Positions 34,341-38,613 of a stretch of DNA of 38,613 bases are shown here, piece after piece. How positions within the stretch are numbered: position 1 is the first letter of the stretch; every line of letters begins with the position of its first letter. Origin of the DNA: Candidatus Epulonipiscium sp. (GTDB lineage Bacteria; Bacillota; Clostridia; Lachnospirales; Cellulosilyticaceae); contig JAAYSX010000011.1 in the NCBI GenBank assembly GCA_012518255.1, positions 1 through 38,613 on the forward strand. Reading direction: 5' to 3'. Position numbers and translations under genes: made by a program. Below the pieces are notes generated by a model, which was given only the letters and a program-made list of their open reading frames with translations, did no database searches and was not told the origin of the DNA.

Positions 34341-34914
34341 AAAACAAATTAGACATCAAATGAAAAAGCAAAGAGCCAAACTATCCCAGAAAACAGTACT
34401 AGAATACTCTAGTGCTATCTGGGATAAAATATACCAAAAATCACTGTATAAAAATGCGCATACAGTATTTTTATACAGTAGCATAGGTAATGAAGTAGAT
34501 ACAGCTATACTAGCTAGCCAGGCCCTAAAAGACGGCAAAGAAATAGCCTACCCAGTAACAAATACCAAAAATATGACCATGGAATTTTATAAGATAGATA
34601 GCCTAAGCCAGTTATATCAGGTTAAATCAGGAAGCTTTAAACTATATGAACCCAAAACAGACCCAGCAAAAAAAGCAATACCAGATGCAAATAGCCTTAT
34701 GATAGTACCAGGTCTAGCCTTTGATAATAAGCTATACAGAACAGGATACGGAGGAGGCTTCTACGATAAATACCTAGCAAAATACCAAGGCCTAACCACC
34801 ATAGGAGTCTGCTATGACTTCCAAAAAGTAGATAGCCTACCAACAGATAAATACGATCAAGCCGTATCAATACTAATAACACCTAGTAACATTTACATCA
34901 AAGAACCCTACTAA
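34333..34914 (+). CDS. 5-formyltetrahydrofolate cyclo-ligase
   Basis: This enzyme (5,10-methenyltetrahydrofolate synthetase) uses ATP to recycle 5-formyl-THF. The 193 residues include an N-terminal basic helix (QIRHQMKKQRAKLS), the FLYSSIGNEVDT region and the family signature MIVPGLAFDNKLYRTGYGGGFYDKYL. IGVCYDFQ follows near the end. It overlaps the DUF896 gene by eight bases and lacks a strong SD of its own, as expected for a coupled gene. The final codons (KEPY and stop, about 34900-34913) form the start of the first long direct repeat, so its 3' end has been copied or created by the repeat. Confidence 0.93.
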   Translation: MDKKQIRHQMKKQRAKLSQKTVLEYSSAIWDKIYQKSLYKNAHTVFLYSSIGNEVDTAILASQALKDGKEIAYPVTNTKNMTMEFYKIDSLSQLYQVKSGSFKLYEPKTDPAKKAIPDANSLMIVPGLAFDNKLYRTGYGGGFYDKYLAKYQGLTTIGVCYDFQKVDSLPTDKYDQAVSILITPSNIYIKEPY

Positions 34915-35116
34915 ACCAGCCATTATATAAGCAGGCATGGTATCAAAAAGTGAATAATAGGTATACACAATTGACTATAAATAAGCATGTTAATTATCAA
35001 AGAACATTACTAAACCGACTATTATAAAAATATGTATATAAGCAGATATGGTATCAAAAAGTGCATAATAGGTATACACAATTGACCATAAATAAGCATG
35101 TTAATTATCAAAGAAC
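34897..35116 (+). repeat. Two tandem direct repeats of 99 and 111 bases, plus a partial third start
   Basis: Each unit begins ATCAAAGAAC (34897, 34996 and a partial third at 35107). Copy 1 is 34897-34995 and copy 2 is 34996-35106. The longer copy carries about 12 extra bases around 35026-35037. From TAAGCAG onward the units differ at only a few positions for about 75 bases. Copy 1 starts inside the cyclo-ligase gene, 18 bases before its stop ends. There is no spacer structure as in CRISPR. Confidence 0.9.
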
Positions 35117-35326
35117 GAATAATTTAAGGATTTTTCTATAAGCACTTTCGAAGAATAATATATATATGCGTAAAAAAATCAACTGTTTGAGCGCAGCGAG
35201 TTTTGATTTTAGCATATATATATTATTCAAGTATTAGTGCTTAAAAAAATCATGGCAATGAGTTCTTGATATTAACATGTGCTAGGGGCAACTTATGTAT
35301 ACCATTAAATTTATAGGAGGATAACA
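34915..35326. other. 412-base gene-free gap between the cyclo-ligase gene and proA
   Basis: No coding frame with a start and SD was found. The left half is filled by the tandem repeats, the middle by a long inverted repeat (35139-35243). The right part contains A/T-rich sequence with a related weaker hairpin (AAAATCA around 35245-35252 against TTGAT around 35265) before the proA SD. No T-box motif (GGTGGNACC) and no clear promoter were seen. Confidence 0.8.
35139..35243. repeat. Long A/T-rich inverted repeat upstream of proA
   Basis: TAAGCACT (35139-35146) pairs with AGTGCTTA (35236-35243). A perfect 17-base arm at 35153-35169 pairs with 35212-35228. The bases at 35171-35182 pair with 35201-35211 with a short bulge. 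The 18-base tip, 35183-35200, is G/C-richer (contains GAGCGCAGCGAG). Together they form a hairpin of about 105 bases. It could be a dispersed palindromic element, a small transposon remnant or an RNA structure in a read-through transcript to proA. Confidence 0.85.
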
Positions 35327-36574
35327 ATGAGCAAATTATTAGAACAAGGTAAAAAAGCCAAAGAAGTTTCAAGAACAATAGCCCAGCTTTCATCCAATGA
35401 GAAGAACAAGGGCCTTACAAGTGCAGCAGACAACCTAATAAAGCGCATGGATGAAATTGTTAAGGCCAATAAGACTGACCTAGAAAATGCTAAAGCCCAA
35501 GGAATTAGCGGAGCCCTACTAGATAGATTAACCCTGGACGAAGAGCGGATAGAAGCTATGGTTGAAGGCATAAGAGAAATTGTTAAGCTTGATGACCCAG
35601 TAGGAGAAGTATCTAGTATGAAAAAACGCCCTAACGGTTTAGTTGTTGGAGAAAAAAGAGTAGCCCTTGGTGTTGTTGGAATTATTTATGAAGCAAGGCC
35701 CAATGTTACAGCTGATGCATTTGCTCTTTGCCTAAAGACAGGTAACACTACCATACTTCGTGGGGGTAAAGAAGCTATAAAAACCAATATGAAAATAATC
35801 GAAATTATAGGGGAAGGACTTGAAAATGCAGGAATCCCTAAAGAGGCAGTCCAGCTAGTGGAGGACACAAGCAGGGAAACATCAATTGAAATGATGAAGA
35901 TGAATGATTACCTAGATGTTTTAATCCCAAGAGGAGGTAAGGGCCTTATTACAAGTGTCATTACTAATAGTACGGTACCAGTTATAGAAACAGGGGAAGG
36001 AAACTGCCATATTTATATAGATAAAACCGCAGATATAGCCAAGGCTATTGATATAGTAGTTAATGCTAAGGTGCAAAGGCCAGGAGTTTGTAATGCAGTA
36101 GAAACCCTGCTTGTTCATGAGGATATAGCAAATGATATTTTACCAGAGCTTGTTAAAAAGCTTCAATCTTTAAGAGTTACTATAAAAGGTGATGATAAGG
36201 TGAAGGCTATAACCCCTAAGATAGAAAGTGCCGATGAAAGTGACTGGTCTAGAGAATACCTAGATTATATCCTAGCCATTAAGATAGTAGAAGATATAGA
36301 CCAGGCAATCAAACATATAGCCACATATGGAACAGGACACTCGGAAGCAATAGTAACAGAAAGTTATAGCAATGGGCAGAAATTCTTAGACCATGTAGAC
36401 TCAGCTGCAGTATATGTTAATGCATCTACAAGGTTTACCGATGGGTCGGAGTTTGGCTTTGGGGCAGAGATTGGTATAAGCACCCAAAAGCTACATGCAA
36501 GAGGGCCTATGGGGCTTAGGGATCTTACAACAAGCAAGTATATAATTTATGGGGACGGGCAAATAAGAAAATAA
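35327..36574 (+). CDS. proA: Glutamate-5-semialdehyde dehydrogenase (gamma-glutamyl phosphate reductase)
   Basis: ProA reduces glutamyl phosphate to glutamate semialdehyde with NADPH, the second step of proline synthesis. The 415 residues belong to the aldehyde dehydrogenase superfamily. They show LGVVGIIYEARPNVTADA, LKTGNTTILRGGKEA, IPRGGKGLI and the catalytic cysteine motif QRPGVCNAVETLLVH. FTDGSEFGFGAEIGISTQKLHARGPMGL, given here as family-typical end sequence, closes the domain (positions about 36436-36517). The ATG has a strong ATAGGAGGA SD. It is separated from proB by two genes and the repeat gap, so coordinate expression is not obvious. Confidence 0.97.
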   Translation: MSKLLEQGKKAKEVSRTIAQLSSNEKNKGLTSAADNLIKRMDEIVKANKTDLENAKAQGISGALLDRLTLDEERIEAMVEGIREIVKLDDPVGEVSSMKKRPNGLVVGEKRVALGVVGIIYEARPNVTADAFALCLKTGNTTILRGGKEAIKTNMKIIEIIGEGLENAGIPKEAVQLVEDTSRETSIEMMKMNDYLDVLIPRGGKGLITSVITNSTVPVIETGEGNCHIYIDKTADIAKAIDIVVNAKVQRPGVCNAVETLLVHEDIANDILPELVKKLQSLRVTIKGDDKVKAITPKIESADESDWSREYLDYILAIKIVEDIDQAIKHIATYGTGHSEAIVTESYSNGQKFLDHVDSAAVYVNASTRFTDGSEFGFGAEIGISTQKLHARGPMGLRDLTTSKYIIYGDGQIRK

Positions 36575-36642
36575 AGTGGAATTACTTGTATTTTAAAATG
36601 AAAATTGCGCAAGCTATATTAAAAGCAATCTAGGAGGAAAAT

Positions 36643-38613
36643 ATGCGCAGACATTTTAAGACAGTAATAAGCCTTTTAATAATAGTAAGCTCTATAACAT
36701 ATATTTATGGTGATGAGGATACCCTGGGTACAAATAGTAATTTTAGGCTAATTTCCAAGGATTATATTGATAATATAGATTCAGATTTAATAAGCTACGA
36801 ACATATAGGAACAGGTGCTCAGGTTATTCATATTAAGAACCAAGATCCTAATAAGGCATTTGCTATAGGATTCAAAACCCCAGTACATGATAACACTGGG
36901 GTTAATCATATTGTAGAGCATGCAGTTTTTACAGGATCTGAGAAGTACGATATTAAGGATGTTTTCTTTGAGATGAAGAAGAAATCGCCTAATATCTTTA
37001 TGAATGCATCTACAGCAGTAGATATGACCATCTACCCCTTTTCAACTAGGAACCAAAAAGACTACAACAATTTAATGGATATTTACCTAGATGCTGTGTT
37101 TTTCCCCAACCTCCAGAAGCACAGGCATGGTTTTGATCAGGAGGGCTGGCATTATAGCATTGACGATAATAATAACTACCATATAAATGGAGTTGTTTAC
37201 AATGAAATGAAGGGGGCTAGTGTAGCTCCCAGAAGGATACTAGCCATGTCTAATAGAAAGGCTATGTATCCAGATACCATGTATATATACAATGCAGGTG
37301 GTGACCCTGATTCAATACCTAGCCTAAGCTATAGGGACTTTAAAAAGACCCATCAAGATTATTATATTCCATCAAACTCCTGCGTTTTTATCTATGGAGA
37401 TGTAAAGCAAGAGGAAGTATTAGCGAAGCTTAATACTTATTATAGTAACTTTACTAGGAGTGAAAGCCAGGATATATACCAAATCCAAAACCCTTTTAGA
37501 CATAAGAAATATTATAGTGGCTATTATCCAGCTACAAGTGATAATGATAATTATTATGTATCCAATAACTTTGCAGTGGGGGAAATGGGGGATATCAAGC
37601 TTCAAATGTCTATGGAAATCCTAATGGATATTCTAACAGAATATGAAGATTCACCACTTAGGTTAGCCCTGCAAAAAGCTAAGACAAGTAAAACCATATC
37701 CTATGATATAGATTCGGCAATACCCCAGCCTATGTATAGCCTTATAACTACGGATGTTAAGAAGGAAGACCTTAAACTTAATGAAAAGCTTATAGAAGAA
37801 ACTCTTGAGTGTTTGTCTAAGGAAGGTTTAGACAATAAGCTAATTAAAAGGGCCACTAATAACTATCAGATAAGAAGCAAGGAAAGACTAGGAGATATTT
37901 CTAAAGGTATAGATATGGCATATAGTATTATATATGGCTGGGGTCATAATGTATCCCCTAGGGAAATAGTAAAGTCCCAGGCCTATCTTGATGAAATTAT
38001 AGAAGAGGCCGATAGTCAGTATTTTCAGGACTTAATTAAGAATCATATGCTCGATAATAGTCATAAATCTCAGGTAGTATTGATGGCAGACAAGGACTAT
38101 ATAAGACGTACCCAAGAAAAAGAAAGACTAGCTACAGAGCAAAAGTCAAAAAGTAGTAATATGATAAAACGTTTTTTTACCAAAAATAACAAGGGCAAAT
38201 TAGAAAAATGGCAGCAAAAAGAAGATGAGCTAGGCCAGTTACCTAAATTAAGCTTAGAGGATATAAAAGAAGCTAGTCCCCTGCCTAAGTTAGATCTTAG
38301 GGGCAAGGATCAAATGTACTATATAGCAGATACAAATGGCCTAATATATTTAGACTTATACTTTGATACATCCTATATACCACAGGAAAGTCTTAATGAG
38401 TTATTTTTATTTTCCCACCTTATAAGCCAAAAGGCAAAGGTTAAGTCATTAAGCCATGCAGGTGATATAAGTTCATCAATAGTTGCAATACCTAAGTTTG
38501 ATGACTATAAGGGCTATAAACCAAAGCTTAGACTTTCACTTGCTGTGGAGGAAGATGAACTTGAAAATGGGTTTAGGTTAATAGAAGAAATTATTAATGA
38601 TCCAGAATGGGAC
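36643..38613 (+). CDS. Secreted M16C family metalloprotease (partial at window end)
   Basis: The frame is open from ATG 36643 to the window edge, 657 codons without a stop. The first 23 or so residues form a signal peptide (MRRHFKTVISLLIIVSSI, then YIYG), so the enzyme should be exported. M16 enzymes use an inverted zinc motif HXXEH: here His89-Ile-Val-Glu92-His93 in NHIVEHAVFTGSEKY, with the third ligand probably Glu188 in GVVYNEMKGA. The sequence around these motifs resembles the M16C group (presequence protease, falcilysin), usually about 950-1000 residues, so roughly one third is missing. An AGGAGG SD lies seven bases upstream. The substrate is unknown. Confidence 0.9.
   Translation, partial: MRRHFKTVISLLIIVSSITYIYGDEDTLGTNSNFRLISKDYIDNIDSDLISYEHIGTGAQVIHIKNQDPNKAFAIGFKTPVHDNTGVNHIVEHAVFTGSEKYDIKDVFFEMKKKSPNIFMNASTAVDMTIYPFSTRNQKDYNNLMDIYLDAVFFPNLQKHRHGFDQEGWHYSIDDNNNYHINGVVYNEMKGASVAPRRILAMSNRKAMYPDTMYIYNAGGDPDSIPSLSYRDFKKTHQDYYIPSNSCVFIYGDVKQEEVLAKLNTYYSNFTRSESQDIYQIQNPFRHKKYYSGYYPATSDNDNYYVSNNFAVGEMGDIKLQMSMEILMDILTEYEDSPLRLALQKAKTSKTISYDIDSAIPQPMYSLITTDVKKEDLKLNEKLIEETLECLSKEGLDNKLIKRATNNYQIRSKERLGDISKGIDMAYSIIYGWGHNVSPREIVKSQAYLDEIIEEADSQYFQDLIKNHMLDNSHKSQVVLMADKDYIRRTQEKERLATEQKSKSSNMIKRFFTKNNKGKLEKWQQKEDELGQLPKLSLEDIKEASPLPKLDLRGKDQMYYIADTNGLIYLDLYFDTSYIPQESLNELFLFSHLISQKAKVKSLSHAGDISSSIVAIPKFDDYKGYKPKLRLSLAVEEDELENGFRLIEEIINDPEWD

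Noticed and set aside
34897..35116. The repeats before proA as a possible CRISPR array.
   Set aside because: There are only two long units of unequal size, directly adjacent and without unique spacers, and no cas genes are nearby.

Overview
The window is a low-GC, gene-dense chromosomal stretch that fits an endospore-forming member of the Clostridia. The evidence is the spore germination protease gpr, spoIIP, purine-rich Shine-Dalgarno (SD) sequences, frequent TTG/GTG starts and Gram-positive promoter and CIRCE elements. A Lachnospirales-like genus is plausible, but the sequence alone cannot fix it. No tRNA, rRNA, insertion sequence, prophage or CRISPR array was seen.

Region 1 (1-17.4 kb) follows the order known from Bacillus subtilis: comEC (tail only), holA, rpsT (opposite strand), gpr, spoIIP, lepA, hemW, hrcA-grpE-dnaK, dnaJ, prmA, rsmE, mtaB. 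A cysteine desulfurase-thiI pair (tRNA 4-thiouridine) and a small opposite-strand HPr-like gene are inserted before mtaB. The heat-shock operon carries a perfect CIRCE operator and ends at a strong terminator, and dnaJ has its own promoter. The gpr gene has no NTG start codon over its conserved first 65 residues and appears to start at ATT.

Region 2 (17.5-24.1 kb) resembles the B. subtilis yrzL-yrrK-yrzB-yrrL-yrrM-yrrO cluster: ireB, ruvX, a DUF1292 gene, mltG, trmR and a U32 family trhP. Here fur and an RNase J gene sit inside the cluster. The fur promoter is a perfect consensus and is preceded by a Fur-box-like repeat, suggesting autoregulation.

Region 3 (24.2-33.2 kb) holds a secreted L,D-transpeptidase, an M18 aminopeptidase, two related cyclophilins (one cytoplasmic, one a lipoprotein) around a second DUF1292 gene, and a divergent type IIA topoisomerase pair. 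The topoisomerase promoter contains a near-consensus LexA box between its -35 and -10 elements. The A subunit differs from canonical gyrase at the quinolone-contact positions.

Region 4 (33.3-38.6 kb) holds proB and proA, separated by a DUF896 gene, a 5-formyltetrahydrofolate cyclo-ligase gene and a 412-base gap. The gap carries two long direct repeats, which begin inside the upstream gene, and a long A/T-rich hairpin. The window ends inside a secreted M16C metalloprotease gene.

Most of the window is housekeeping DNA, and I see no clearly new multi-gene system. The best leads are the gpr ATT start, the possible SOS control of the topoisomerase pair, the HPr-like protein that keeps the regulatory serine but lacks the phosphocarrier histidine, and the repeat/hairpin region before proA.
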